Part shown: piece by piece, positions 23,031-34,430 of the stretch
Layout of the letters: each line of letters begins with the position of its first letter
Position numbering within the stretch: the stretch's first letter is position 1
Source of the DNA: Eumeta japonica
Lineage: Eukaryota; Arthropoda; Insecta; Lepidoptera; Psychidae
Assembly (NCBI GenBank): GCA_005406025.1
Contig: BGZK01001594.1
Coordinates: 62,001 to 126,000 of the forward strand
Reading direction: 5' to 3'
DNA length: 64,000 nt
Program-made: the position numbers and the translations under genes
The notes under the pieces: generated by a model
Seen by the model: the letters and a program-made list of their open reading frames with translations, nothing else
What the model was told of the DNA's origin: nothing
The model's database searches: none

Positions 23031-24660
23031 CTTGTATTCGTCTTAGGGATAAGTGCTTTCGAATATTTTTTTAATTTCCAATAAATTCCAATTATTTTTC
23101 CTTAGAGCCCTTAGCTATTGAGCAACGTCTATATTAATAATAGAATACCATTGGCGTTGACGTATATCCATTCAAGTAGTTAGTTGTCGGTAAATAATTA
23201 TTGATCTTATATATTAATAGTGAATGTTGACATCAATGTAACATAATCAATCAGTGGGACGTCAACGAGGACTCCCGTTAGCTTGTCATTCAGTTGCTAT
23301 GCAGCTCCTGTCAAATAATCACATTCAAATGGGGCCAGCATGTGAGTAATACAATTATGACCTTAGTCATTAGTGTTTGTCCTTAAATAATAGCCAATAG
23401 TGGGTTTAAAGAGAAAAATTCATAAATTCAAAATGTCTTTCTGTTTTGAAGTTCGATAACAAACTTGAAATCTAACTATTTATGCTGTAGAAAGGAATCA
23501 TATAAAACAAGGAAACGAGATATAATTCATATTTCAAAAAAAAAAATACCATAAAGAAAGGGCTTAACGACTTTATTGAAAGTTTTTGTGTAACTAAAAC
23601 TATTGAATGTGTAACTAAAAGTACTTTATTTTGAAGGTTTTGAAGTTACAGAAAGCCACCCTGCAATTTTTCAATGGCGTCTGTATATCTGTGTATGTAT
23701 GTGTGCGTGCGTGCGAATGTGTATGTATTTAGAATACAAAAAATAAACTGGGTTATTTTCTTAACTTATTTTAGTTTTTAATTATTTAGATTTGTCCTCG
23801 CAAAATTAGACGCGGATGGGATCTACAATAATGCAAACACCCATCACGCGTAGGTTGTAAACGGCCCATGGCTCCCCACGAGGATATATAGTTTTACTGC
23901 GGTGGCGTAAGTTAACTAACTTTAACTTTTTCCTCTCAAATACTTCAATATATTATACAAAAATGCATGAACATAATAGTATGTAAAGAAGACGTTTCCA
24001 ATCTGGCCTGTACTATGTAGATTTTTTTATAATATCCAGGGAATCAAATTCGAAGTCGGCCTGCCGCTTTCCTTTCTAAATGTTAAAAATGTTAAATAAA
24101 ATTCATTAAAAAAATTCGAAAATTGCCTTCAAAAACCTTAAAATAATGAAATAATTAGTTGATTTTTATGTCTGCCCCAGGTAAAATAAAGAAAATTAAA
24201 AACAAAAAATAACAATAAAAAGTCCTGAAAGTTAATAAGATATCATTACACTATGGTACCAGAAAGAATCAGAACGACGTCAATTTATAAAAATTGTTAT
24301 AAAACGGCAAGTGCCATTTTTTAGCTGACAACGATTTTAAAAATAACCAATTATTTCTTTTTATTTAGTTTTTGAAAGACAAATTTTTTAATTGACATGG
24401 AAAATAATTTCATCATTTCAAAATTATTATGATTTGTTTTTGTATAAGGTTTCGTTATATTCTTGGATCGATATTATTACCTTTATCAATATTTTTCTAC
24501 TTTTATAATCATTGAACTGAAAATTTAATTTTATGAGGTAATTCGATCAAGGTAGAAGTAGAAGTCGAAGTTTTTGGGCATAAACATGACTTTTGAGAAT
24601 CAACATTAAAATAGATAATTTAATTTGAGATAGCAATAAACGCAATGCGATAACACTTGA
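23031..24660. other. AT-rich intergenic DNA
   Basis: No gene recognised. It contains a short GT/GTGC-rich simple repeat (about 23690-23730). Confidence 0.4.
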
Positions 24661-24772
24661 CCAATGTTATCACTTTATTTGCACTCTTGCAACATTTTCA
24701 ACATACATACGATGCGATGTGTTGATCGCGGCAGTCTGTTTGTGACCACGGAGATAGACAGCCGCGCCGATC
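24661..24772 (+). promoter_or_regulatory. 5' leader of SDR copy 2, homologous to copy 1
   Basis: Bases 24740-24772 match the copy 1 leader almost exactly. Further upstream (TGTTATCACTTTATTTGCAC against TGTTATCGCCTCATTTACAT) similarity fades but is traceable, so the duplication included the promoter. The TATA-like word of copy 1 is absent. Confidence 0.4.
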
Positions 24773-25545
24773 ATGGGCGAAAGGAGTGTGAGAGGGAAAG
24801 TGGTGCTGATAACGGGGGGCGCGGAGGGCATTGGGAGGAAATCGCCGGAACACCTCGCGGCCGGCGCCGGCGTCGTGGTGCTGGTGGACGTAAACGACCG
24901 ACTAGGTCCGCGCAACTGCCGCCGAGCTCAATTCTACGCATGGGCCGGGCAAAGCCGCTTTCATCCGGGCAGACGTCACTAGCGAGAAAGACCTCGATGC
25001 GGTCTATGCGAGAGTCCTGAGAGATTATGACCATTTAGACGTTTTGGTAAACAATGCTGGTATTCTCGACGAAAGTAACTGGAAGAAGTGTATAGATATC
25101 AACTTAACGTCTTTGATCGGGTGGTCTTTCAAATATCTAGAACACATGCGGAAGGATCGAGGGAAGAGGAGGTACGATCGTGAATTTATCTTCTGTATAT
25201 GGCTTCAAAATAGATCAGTATGTGCCGGTCTATCAAGCTTCCAAATTCGGCGTTCTGGCTTTCACTCGGTCCTTAGGACACAGCTACAATTACGACCGCA
25301 CCGGCGTTAGGGTGATAGCTATTTGCCCTTCATTCACTAAAACTGCATTAACAGACCGTGGATTTTCCTGCGCCTTCGGTGATGAGATATCTTTTAACGA
25401 TTTTAGAAGGTATTTGGATATACAAACGCTTTGGCAAAACGTCGATGCAGTCGGCGGCGCCGCGGTGGAAGTATTCGAGAGAGCTGACAGCGGCACGGGC
25501 TGGGTCGTCGAGGGAGCGAAGCCGGTGACTCCAGTGCCGGAGTAG
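24773..25545 (+). pseudogene. SDR copy 2 (15-hydroxyprostaglandin dehydrogenase-like), frame broken
   Basis: This is a paralog of the gene at 6935-7711, same strand and also intronless. Relative to copy 1 it has three single-base deletions within about 24837-24866 (together frame-neutral, turning REIARNY into RKSPEH), a 1-base insertion at about 24908 and a net 2-base loss near 25160. Because of these, TGGAEGIG is in one frame, NNAG in a second, and the YQASK catalytic motif to the C-terminus in a third. Several lesions lie in short homopolymers, so sequencing error cannot be excluded and the gene might be intact in the animal. The C-terminal part differs in protein sequence (AFGDEISFNDFRRYLDIQTL) while keeping the fold motifs. 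Confidence 0.8.
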
Positions 25546-25594
25546 ACGCCGCCGGTAAACAGCGTTCCTTTATCCAATAATTAATGTATATCAA

Positions 25595-25620
25595 AATAAA
25601 TTGTAATACTGGATAATAAA
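25595..25620 (+). terminator. Two AATAAA signals after SDR copy 2
   Basis: AATAAA occurs at 25595-25600 and 25615-25620, 50-75 bases after the stop. Homology to copy 1 ends just after the stop (GACGCCGCCGGT), so these signals are not shared with copy 1. Confidence 0.45.
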
Positions 25621-26574
25621 TCTTCTTTTTATGTTGAGGGTATTTTTGTTTTGATACTTTTGTTATTTTGTGAACGAAATAATAAAAGTATTTTATCTTT
25701 AAAGTATGATAAAATAAAATAATCAAAAATTTCGTATCCTAACTGTACACCATTCGGTCATATAAAAGAAAAACACATCTATACGAGCACTTGATGGCCT
25801 GCTAGACAAGCATTTAGACTCTTTTAACTTATAAACCGTTCCCTTAATAATACAAATAATATTTTTAAAAATACAACAGAGTGTTTAAAAAAAATTGATA
25901 CGCAAGATAGGTGTTGCATTGATAGATAATGACTTCAGAACTAAGTAAAGTAGTAGGTGGTCAATTTGTTTGTCGTCAGACTTTATTTATTTATTAGGTA
26001 ATAATAACTAATTTACATTTTATAGTAGTATTAACCTCTAAATGAAATACTTAACTTATCTATATTTTTCTTTAATTGTGTATTCCATCATTTGGTTTTA
26101 GCTTTTTAATCTTTGTTTTTGTTTGATGCTTTTAGATGACCTATATAATCGTAAAAGCATTCCAACTGTTGAAAACTAAATGAAATTAATCGATTTTACT
26201 ATATTAAACTGAAAACGGTCTCTCCGTCTGTCATTTTCAGCCCAGAATTATTAATGCGACTTACATATTTTTCTTTTGTAAGACATCTCAATTGGCAAGT
26301 TGCAGGATATATTTAGCTCCATAAACTAAAGTAAGAAATAAGCAGTGACGATAAAAGTGAATCAAAATAGAAAAAAAACACTTTTGGGACACAAGAATTG
26401 TTTACGCTGAGAAAACTATGAGATATATATTAAAGCAATGTATCAAATAATTGTAGATGGTATGTGGTGGTCTTTTCTGAGGATGACCGACAAAAGGAAC
26501 TTAAATCTTTAAAATAACGGGCCGGGGGAGCACAATCCTTGCGCTACGTGCTATTGGCAGATATGACACATAAC

Positions 26575-26577
<3 letters not shown>
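25621..26577. other. AT-rich intergenic DNA
   Basis: Nothing recognised. Confidence 0.4.

Positions 26578-26612
<35 letters not shown>
26578..26612. repeat. (TA)n microsatellite
   Basis: About 17 uninterrupted AT dinucleotides. An open stretch spanning it is a shadow. Confidence 0.9.
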
Positions 26613-26615
<3 letters not shown>

Positions 26616-26852
26616 ACGCTTCGCGATACACCACGCATCAGCCACTCCGACTCACCAGCTAACGCGTGCCTATAGATGTTGTGTGTGTTTTACATATAAT
26701 TCTTTAAAAAAAAAAATTCCGAATACTATTACAAACTATATCAAAATTCGTATAGTGGTTTAGAAGGACTAAGCGTATATGCAGATGGACGTGGTTAGCG
26801 ACTACACCATTTAGCTACATTGTGGCGTGCAGCATCTACGTGAAATTGTACG

Positions 26853-26871
26853 TATATATATATATATATAT
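26853..26871. repeat. (TA)n microsatellite, short
   Basis: Nine TA units, about 240 bases downstream of the previous array. Confidence 0.85.
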
Positions 26872-27879
26872 CTTATCCATTATACTGCCTTCATCATTTC
26901 TCGTCCAATTTCCGTGTAACAGATAGAGATACAGAACAGATAGAGAACAGGATATTATATTCAGAACAAAACCATAGCTAACACTACAAAGTGTACCAAA
27001 GATATGATAGCCCGGTTGTGACGTTAAAATGATTGCAGTGGTGGGTAGTTATAAGCGAGTTGCATTAATAAACAACAATTACAGATCTTTTCAGTAGTTT
27101 GGATATTTTTAGGGACCTTTAGAAAAAAAACCATCCTTATAGTTACATTCTGTCCTTATGCCTTATAACTCTGCCATTCTGATAAAATTATGCAATCGGG
27201 TGTTTTATTTAAGCCGGCATGCAATTATGGTATGAAATAAAAAAAAAATCCGTATACAAAACCCGTATACGAATCCGTATACAAAACTCCAATGTGTGGG
27301 ATGTCATAGGATAGATTAATAAAAATGCATTAAAAACACTTAAGTAAGTTTTTTTTCAGGGGAATGTCGTGCCACTTATTAATTTCAAAGTCGTCAACTT
27401 TCTGCCTCTCCGTCTAACTTTTTAACTATGTGGCATACAAATCTGAAAAAAATCATAACAATAGAAATTCAAAAATAAATTTAATATTGAACGAACCGAC
27501 TTATAGGTTTTTAGGCATTTACAATTTTGAGTTATCAAAAGTAACAATCCAATCACAGGCACGTATGGGCCGTATTTGGATATTAGTATAATAGACACTT
27601 ATATTTGTGTTCGTACTATTTTAGATTGTATTTTTGAAGTAGGTAAAAATTGATACTATACTATTTAACTTAAACCTAGTGTAATTGTAAATTTCAAGTG
27701 GCTTCGTTCGTATGTACAGGGCCCTAAAAGCGGGAGTACAATTCCCCTCTTGGTTGGCTTTCTTTTTGTTTTGTAGTGTTTCAGGCACCTACAGCGATAA
27801 TCTGTTTATGTTAATTGGCAGATTCACCCTGTGTTTCCCAGGATAAGCGCTCGCATATTCATCTCTATCTCGAAGTGCA
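26872..27879. other. AT-rich intergenic DNA
   Basis: No gene. A local direct repeat, ATCCGTATACAAAAC, occurs twice around 27247-27290, separated by a related CCCGTATACGA. Confidence 0.4.
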
Positions 27880-28240
27880 CTAACATCTTGTCCACCGGTA
27901 AACGTCCGCAGCGGCGGCGCGGGTCCGCAAAACGACCGACGCGCGCGAACTGGCTGCGGTCGCCGTCTCACATATGAAAACAAATGCGAAAAAGCTTTTA
28001 GCGAATAAGGCACCAGGCGCAGAGCTCGCGCCCCCGTGCGCCCGGCCCGTGACACTCGTTAGCGCCGCACGCCGTACGCGGCCGCCGGGGACGTGACCGC
28101 AGGTAGCGCCGGCGCGCTCGTGAGGTACGGCCGCGGCGGCGGCTGCCGGCGGCACTGCCAGTCCGGGCCTAGCGGACGGGATACAAATTTAACTCTCACG
28201 CATGCAAACGCAACAATCGGTCGTGAGCTGCCGCCGCTGC
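27880..28240. other. GC-rich, CpG-rich island
   Basis: It is dense in GCGGCGGCG, GCGCGCG and GGCCGCCGG words, surrounded by AT-rich DNA. Long open stretches here on the minus strand are composition artefacts: no domain is seen and the predicted products are low-complexity Ala/Arg. It could be a promoter, 5' UTR exon or enhancer of a gene outside the window. No splice pattern is decisive. Confidence 0.4.
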
Positions 28241-28786
28241 GTATTGCTCACTTTTTTATGTGAATTGCCAATGTATCGTCGAATTGTATACAAACTACAT
28301 TAAAATTATTTCTTATTGATGTAATATTTTTAATGTAATATTCCACTTCATTTTACACAATAAGCTTAGAAAATCATATAAGAGCTTCACTTAATAGTTG
28401 TTGGTTGTTGACGTGTCATAAACAACCGATAATTCTATAACGTATTGATATTCAACTTTTTATGTTAATCTATATGATTTAAATATTTTTGAAATGGTTA
28501 TGCTAGAGTTTCTTTATTAGTTTTTAATATTCCTCAAACATATATTATGACAACCCTTGATTTATTATTTTCTTAGTTTCCTAAGGATACAAAAAAAAAT
28601 AGATGTCTTAAATAGAGGGGACCCTTCCATACTTATTAAGTACAGTCGCGTTTGTTCCGTACATATTGAACAATGTGCGTATGACTTTTACATTAATGAT
28701 CATTCGCACAAAGATGCTGTTTTTAATGTTTTCCTACGATATATTTTACAAGAAAATAAATATACTATTGCATAGACTATCTGTCG

Positions 28787-28792
<6 letters not shown>
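28241..28792. other. AT-rich intergenic DNA
   Basis: Nothing recognised. Confidence 0.4.

Positions 28793-28846
<54 letters not shown>
28793..28846. repeat. (TA)n microsatellite, long
   Basis: About 27 TA units in a row, the longest simple repeat in the window. Confidence 0.92.
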
Positions 28847-28849
<3 letters not shown>

Positions 28850-29079
28850 CAATGTATTAGATGTTGTTGATTTGATATTTGTTTTAGTTCTATCTAGTGT
28901 AAAATTAATGTAATATATACGATCGAATGTATTGTTTTCAACATTTTGTAGGTCAACTGTCACATTTCATTGGTTATGGTAACCAACACGTCTAACGGAT
29001 AAAAAAATACGCTTCTTGTCTTGTCTCCATATTTCACTTTCCTGTAAAGTAGCAATTAGTTTTTTTTAGCATTCTATGG

Positions 29080-29345
29080 CAGAGTCAGGGAACGCGCTGC
29101 CATTATTTTATACCTCCATGGCCACGGTCACCCACCGACGTGTGGCATGCGGTGGAGCAAGCGTAATGCATGACGTCGGGACTGAAATCCAGCGAGCAAT
29201 AATACTCTTAACGAAATGGAGTTCTGCGTCGTCCATTCTTTTCTTGTTAATGAACTCACTCTTATTTCCCATAAGGATAGGCAGAGATAACAGATTTCCA
29301 CAGGCTACGATCTTTGCACACCTTTCTCGCTTCACTGACATCCAA
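29080..29345. repeat. Probable dispersed repeat fragment
   Basis: Text such as CCCATAAGGATAGGCAGAGA and CACCTTTCTCGCTTCACTGA fits an abundant Lepidoptera repeat known to me from memory. No second copy is in this window, so this rests on recognition. Open stretches on both strands have no domain. Confidence 0.35.
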
Positions 29346-31239
29346 TCGTTTCGTGGCTTTGCGGTTTTACTTATATATCAATATTAAAGATAGAAAGCTA
29401 TTCTTAAAGAGAAAAATACAACTACAACTTTAGGTACTGGAGGAAACAGACTGAATGGACAATATCTTTACCTTATCCAATAATGGACAATTATAAAACA
29501 CAATGTCTTTCTCTCTATTTGCTTGACTGTGAATTTGTGCGCCTATAGCTTGAGAATTATTGATGCCATTTAAATAATTCTTTTTTTAAGTATAGCAATA
29601 CATTATTTAACCAAATTTTAATATAAATTAGCTCGCACAAATTTAGAACAAAGTTATTATTTTTTAAAGTGAAACTTTTTTCCGTCGTCGTAAATTTTTT
29701 CGTCCATATATCGCATGTCGCATGTCTCATTGTAGTGGGCCACGGAGTACGGATAAAGTGAGAAGCGCTCGGCAAAGCAGCCAAGGCAAATATGCGGCGC
29801 CCATAGCTCGGATCAGCTGACTGTGTAGCATTTATATTTTAAAACATTTGTGCAAGTGCTCTGCGTTATTTGTGTGTGTTGATCAGTGTGTTTCATAATA
29901 CTGATTTCTACGTAATGTATTTGATTTCGGTGAAATATATTGCAAATTCAAATTAAAATTTATTTTCAAATCTATTTAGGATTGAATTTCAGTTAAAACT
30001 CTATTTGGTTTTGGCAGTGATACATATTAATTGTATATTTTAAGATTGTAAATATTCCACTTTAATTCTTTTATAGGTTATTTTTCTAAAGTTTTACTTT
30101 TGTCGTGTGAGACTTGCACACATAATTTTTTATACCTACTAGTTATTGATAGCAATAATGTTCAAGGAAAATTAAGAGTAATCATCGGTCTAGGATTAAA
30201 ATCGATCGAAATCACGAGTAAAACCGAAATCGGAAAAGACAGCGGGACCGGGATCAGGATCATGATCCTTCATCTTTTATTTTATAAATGATGAAGAAAA
30301 TAATTCCTTATATAAGGCGGTGAAGCCGCGGGTGAATGCTGATTGAAAATATAGTAATGGTTACAAAGGGCGTCAAGCTATCGCCGCCGTAAACATGTGA
30401 TCTCAATGCTAGTTCTGAAGCTGATTTCGATTTGATCTCAACTTTGATATACGCCTTCGGAACCACATTGAAATCTGCCATTAGCAATATTCCTCAAACA
30501 GCCGTCGCCCGTAACGTCACTCATGTTCAAATTTTCAATTAAACAATCGAATTAGGTAGGAATGACATCTTACCGTCGGCCGTGTATTATCTGCTCCGTT
30601 ATTAAGTTAAAATGTGCAAAATTAACGCGTATTAATTGTTTATTGCCCTTATTAATGGTTGTCGCAGAACAATGCTCTCGGGTGCTCGTTCGGTGATCTT
30701 TAGAAATCCAATTGATTGTTCATCGGTAATATTTAATCGTTACGAAATAAATGTTTGTTGAGGCATCTTAGCTTATCGATGACAATTGAACTATTACTTA
30801 TATCGTGTTTTTTAAATGTCATCGATGGAGTCGTCGCACCCAGTGCCTGTGCGCGGGTGCGTGTTTTCGGCTAAGTACAGAATGGCAGACTAATCAGAAC
30901 GGACACACCAGACGTTATGGATGCCGATGCTGATGAACGTGGAAAGTTAAGAGCAATTTAGCGAAGTCGCTGTAATTGTGAAAGCGAAGCCGGTCGGGTC
31001 AGGCCGGTGTATGTGCTTAAGACTTCATGACCTTCGTAAACGGCAGGCGAGGTCGCAGATGACCCATACAGCAAGACAGTGTCATCCATCAAGAGAAGCT
31101 TCGTCGGATGGGAACTGCGACTAGCGGCTGAGGATTCAGCTCGTATTTCGAGAAGGTTGTATTCAACTTAAAGAGAATTCTAAGGTGGAGGGAGCGAACG
31201 ACGAATAGCATTTCAACGTTTTACTCGACAACTATTAAA
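29346..31239. other. Intergenic DNA with simple degenerate repeats
   Basis: A purine-rich block of AAATCG/GGGATC-type words lies at about 30190-30270. GGCGGTGAAGCCGCGGGTGA at about 30318-30337 resembles a decayed Helitron 3' hairpin. The stretch 30830-31160 is more GC-balanced, with no domain in any frame. No gene can be supported. Confidence 0.35.
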
Positions 31240-31452
31240 TCGGTTGTGAAATGGAGTGGGGTGATGGAGGGATTCACTCCCTCTTACATCACCCAACTCC
31301 TCCTCCATCAGTTCCCCTCCATTAGATGTGCTAATTCTATCCAAGAGGCCGGCATTGCATCAGCGACTCCTATGGGGTTGCAAGAGTACATGGACGACGG
31401 TGACCATCTACTCTCTGATGGCTCGCTTGCTCGTTTACACCTCGAATATGCT
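31240..31452 (-). repeat. Dispersed repeat family D, copy 3
   Basis: On the minus strand: GATGGTCACCGTCGTCCATG, CAACCCCATAGGAGTCGC and AATGCCGGCCTCTTGGATAG. These match the first half of the family seen at 19930 and 42031. Confidence 0.55.
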
Positions 31453-32560
31453 AAATAAAAAAGAAATAAATCAGCAGTGTGACGTTTAATTTACTTAAGT
31501 AAAACCTCAACTTTATCGGTATAAATGCCGTATTTTTTAAGTTGCTGGTTGATATTTTTAAAAGTAGTTTTTCTTCTCTCTTCAAGTTATAGAGACTTTC
31601 AAGAAACCTTAATAAACTTGCTGATTAACTTCTATTTAAGGAACAAAATTATAATTTTATGTGTTATAAAACACACTTGATTATTAAATAACAATGTGTT
31701 CTTAATATATTTTAAAACATAAAGTTTAATTTTTTAATTAATCTTCAATTTAGAAATGTTAATAAAAAATATTTAATTTGTCAGAACAACAATTTCAAAT
31801 TATCTTATGAAAGATAATATACAATACAAAATGCAACTCTAACTTTAATCAATTGTGTATTAGAATTTTTTTGTTAAATAAATTTTGAAAGCATCTGTAA
31901 GTTTATTAAATCATAAAAAAAAATATATGTATGTATCTTCAAATGCGTTTGCCATCTATAATTTTGGAATCGAGTGTTCTAAAGACAAAAAAAATGACAT
32001 GCATATAAAAATTCAAAATTTAAATTAACTGTTCACTTTATATAGACCAGAGCATATTGGCGCATTCGTTTGCAAAATTGTTTTAATTCTTAATTTTTTT
32101 TTTAATGTCCGGGAGGTCTTCCTGATTTTAAAAGTGGAAGATGATACTTGATATCTTTTGACGTTATTGTTTAAACAACGAAAAGCTATATAGCCTAGAA
32201 AAAGTACATTTTTTGCAATCAATAAATTTTTTTATATTCTTTATCTTATTTCAAATGAAAAGAGTCCTCACACCCATTATCGTATTTCCAACCCAACTCC
32301 AAAATTGTTATGAAATTTTAAAAATTGAAAATCGCCGAAATTCTTAATTTTCTTGAAATAAATAAATACAACTTGAAAATTGAAATGTTATAACTTTTAA
32401 TTTTTTATTAATAAATTCAACCATATTAAACAAATTAACGCAAATAGATTTTAAAAATTTTGTTTATTTCTGTGTTTCTTTTACGTTATAACAATATGCT
32501 TCTTACGCGCATGCACTTTTGAGAGAGAAGTATTTTATTTAACTTTGTTGGGAAGAGGGG
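31453..32560. other. AT-rich intergenic DNA
   Basis: Very AT-rich with many poly-A/T runs. No gene seen. Confidence 0.4.
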
Positions 32561-32884
32561 ATGGCTATTGATGAAGCACGTAAAATTACATTCGAACGAA
32601 CATTAAGAAAAGGAATAAACTTATCAAGAATTCCATGCACTTTGTATGCTTTAAAATTGTATACTTTACGACCTTCATTTCAGGCATATATTTGGAGAAA
32701 TTCAGATAAACTTCAATATCAACCCTTAGATTTTTCTTGTTTTGGTTATGTTCTGTGTGATAACTTAATTAGGCTATTGTATTTAACAAACCATCTTATG
32801 GGTTATTTCAACATTGAACCGGTTCACAAGTCAACTTTTATGAAAAAAAATCAACGTCTTAATGAAACCATCTTTTCTTTTTAA
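32561..32884 (+). CDS. Hypothetical 107-residue ORF, possible transposon-derived fragment
   Basis: I do not recognise the protein with certainty. It is better than chance in look: LYALKLYTLRPSFQAYIWRN, then QPLDFSCFGYVLCDN and LLYLTNHLMGYFN, with aromatic and leucine patterns typical of a folded domain. An LRxxFQAYIW-like motif occurs in uncharacterised arthropod transposon proteins as I remember them. It is flanked only by AT-rich repeats and has no visible promoter or splice sites. It could be one exon-sized remnant of a mobile element, or chance. Confidence 0.3.
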   Translation: MAIDEARKITFERTLRKGINLSRIPCTLYALKLYTLRPSFQAYIWRNSDKLQYQPLDFSCFGYVLCDNLIRLLYLTNHLMGYFNIEPVHKSTFMKKNQRLNETIFSF

Positions 32885-33034
32885 TCATCTAAAAATCTTC
32901 TGTGAGCACCTAAATCTAGAATAAGAACCTAAATTGAATTTAAAACGCACCTAAATATAGTATTTTTTTTTAATTTCAAGGCAGAGAAATTTTAAATTTT
33001 AGAAAGGTATGTTGGTTTGGTTGCTACACAAAAA

Positions 33035-33245
33035 TGGGCTGGCTCAATTGATGGGATATCACACTCACACAGAAACAGATGTGAAGCTTCCATTGTTGCA
33101 ATTCTTCAGTAAACGACAGTTTCGGTAGTCTAGTTTCCAAATAAGGCGATAGAAGTATCACCTTATTTCTTTCCATCAGTCCATTCCCTATTTCCTCAAG
33201 TATCTTATTCCTGCTCAAGGGTCTGGCAATGCACTGGTATTCATA
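33035..33245 (-). repeat. Dispersed repeat family D, copy 4 (diverged)
   Basis: On the minus strand: CTACCGAAACTGTCGTTTAC, AGCTTCACATCTGTTTC, TGTGTGAGTGTGATATCCC. This corresponds to the CCGGAACTCTCACTCAC...TCTGTGAGAG half of the family. Confidence 0.5.
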
Positions 33246-33734
33246 AATACCATGTTTAAATAAAATTAATTTAAATTAAAAAAATTAGACTTATTTCTAC
33301 AAGTATTGGGCTACAATACTGATAATTGCGATTTACAAAAAAAAAAAAAAAATATAATAAAATAAGAGAAATAAAATGCATTGTAAAGTGCAAGTTTATG
33401 ATTCTTTTACCTTTTTGTTTATTTCGGGTTTAAATGGATGTTGTGTAATCTGATCAACAGACTCCCAAGATGAGTATTTGTTTATTATGTGAGTATTATT
33501 TAATGTAACAATTTAAATAAGTTTTCAACAATAAATTACATGTTTTGTACAATCAAAAACCAATATTTTAAAAAACTGTGCTAGGAAATAAAAAATTAAC
33601 TGTATAAAGCGATCAAAATTAAAATTTTTGTCCAATGTAACTCTCAATTCTCAAGAACAAGAATTAAACACTTATCTAGATTCAATTCTTTCGAGTTTAG
33701 TCACAATTGTAATTTAAAAATTTATTCAAATGCA
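33246..33734. other. AT-rich intergenic DNA
   Basis: No gene seen. It has a poly-A run at about 33338-33351. Confidence 0.4.
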
Positions 33735-34430
33735 TAAAAAGTGGGAAAGGTTTCTTAACCCAATGTTGAGGAATGTCTCCGAAACCTTGTTGAAAGCTAT
33801 TTCTCGGTTAAGATGCAAAGGATTGCCGTTTCTGTACTTTTAACATCATCTACGGGCTCAAATTTTTTTCTACGCAAGAATTTCTCCATGGATCTGAATA
33901 AATAATGGTCTCACAGTGTAGGATTTAGAATAAATACTGGATGTGGTACCAGTTCAATACCACTAAGTCCTTTGATCTTATCCAACGTAATTTCCGCAGT
34001 GCGTGATCTAGCATTGTGATGTAAGATCACCCGTTTTCGGTTTACTAAACCTGGATAATTCTGAGGCTAAACTTCATACGTCTGTGTCAAATATTTACTA
34101 CTGTCGGCACTGATTGTTCAACAAATGGAATTATTTCAAAGTACAAACCTTCATAATTCTACCAGACACTATAATGAAATTTTCGGCTGGAATTGATCCC
34201 TCTTCACGACTAGTTCAAGTAATTGAAATTTGATAAACTATGGATTTTTTTAATTCATAAAGGTATTCTAGGTTTACCCAATGATTTTAAATGACGATGT
34301 ATAATGAAAGACCAAGGGAGTCCTATAATCAGCGAGTGTTGGTACTAGGTTGCTTTTCTACTGCTTCCTTTGTAGCCTTTATATGCTATAACAGGTGGTC
34401 AACTCGATCGTGAATAATGTACTAGTCTCA
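33735..34430 (-). pseudogene. Mariner-family transposase remnant
   Basis: Reading the minus strand in three frames gives LADYRTPLVFH, then HLKSLGKPRIPL, LVNRKRVILHHNARSRT (HHNAR at about 34007-34021), IELVPHP, a decayed SPDLAPSD-like segment, DHYLFRSMEKFLRRKKFEPV and, at the left, DIPQHWVKK. This is the order of the mariner DDE transposase from the mid region to the C-terminus. The second catalytic Asp of the usual HDNAR is His here, and there are stops and frameshifts. The N-terminal helix-turn-helix part is not recognisable and terminal repeats were not found. Confidence 0.7.

Noticed and set aside
24664..25034. Overlapping open frames on both strands at SDR copy 2
   Set aside because: They are shadows of the SDR reading frames; the GC-rich codons keep other frames open.
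27789..28155. Ala/Arg-rich minus-strand open frames in the GC island
   Set aside because: Low complexity, no domain, and explained by GC composition.
26578..28846. CRISPR-like or telomeric array
   Set aside because: The arrays are plain TA dinucleotide repeats; no repeat-spacer structure or TTAGG motif occurs in the window.
28666..28963. Open frames reading YIYIYIYI
   Set aside because: Translation of the (TA)n microsatellite.
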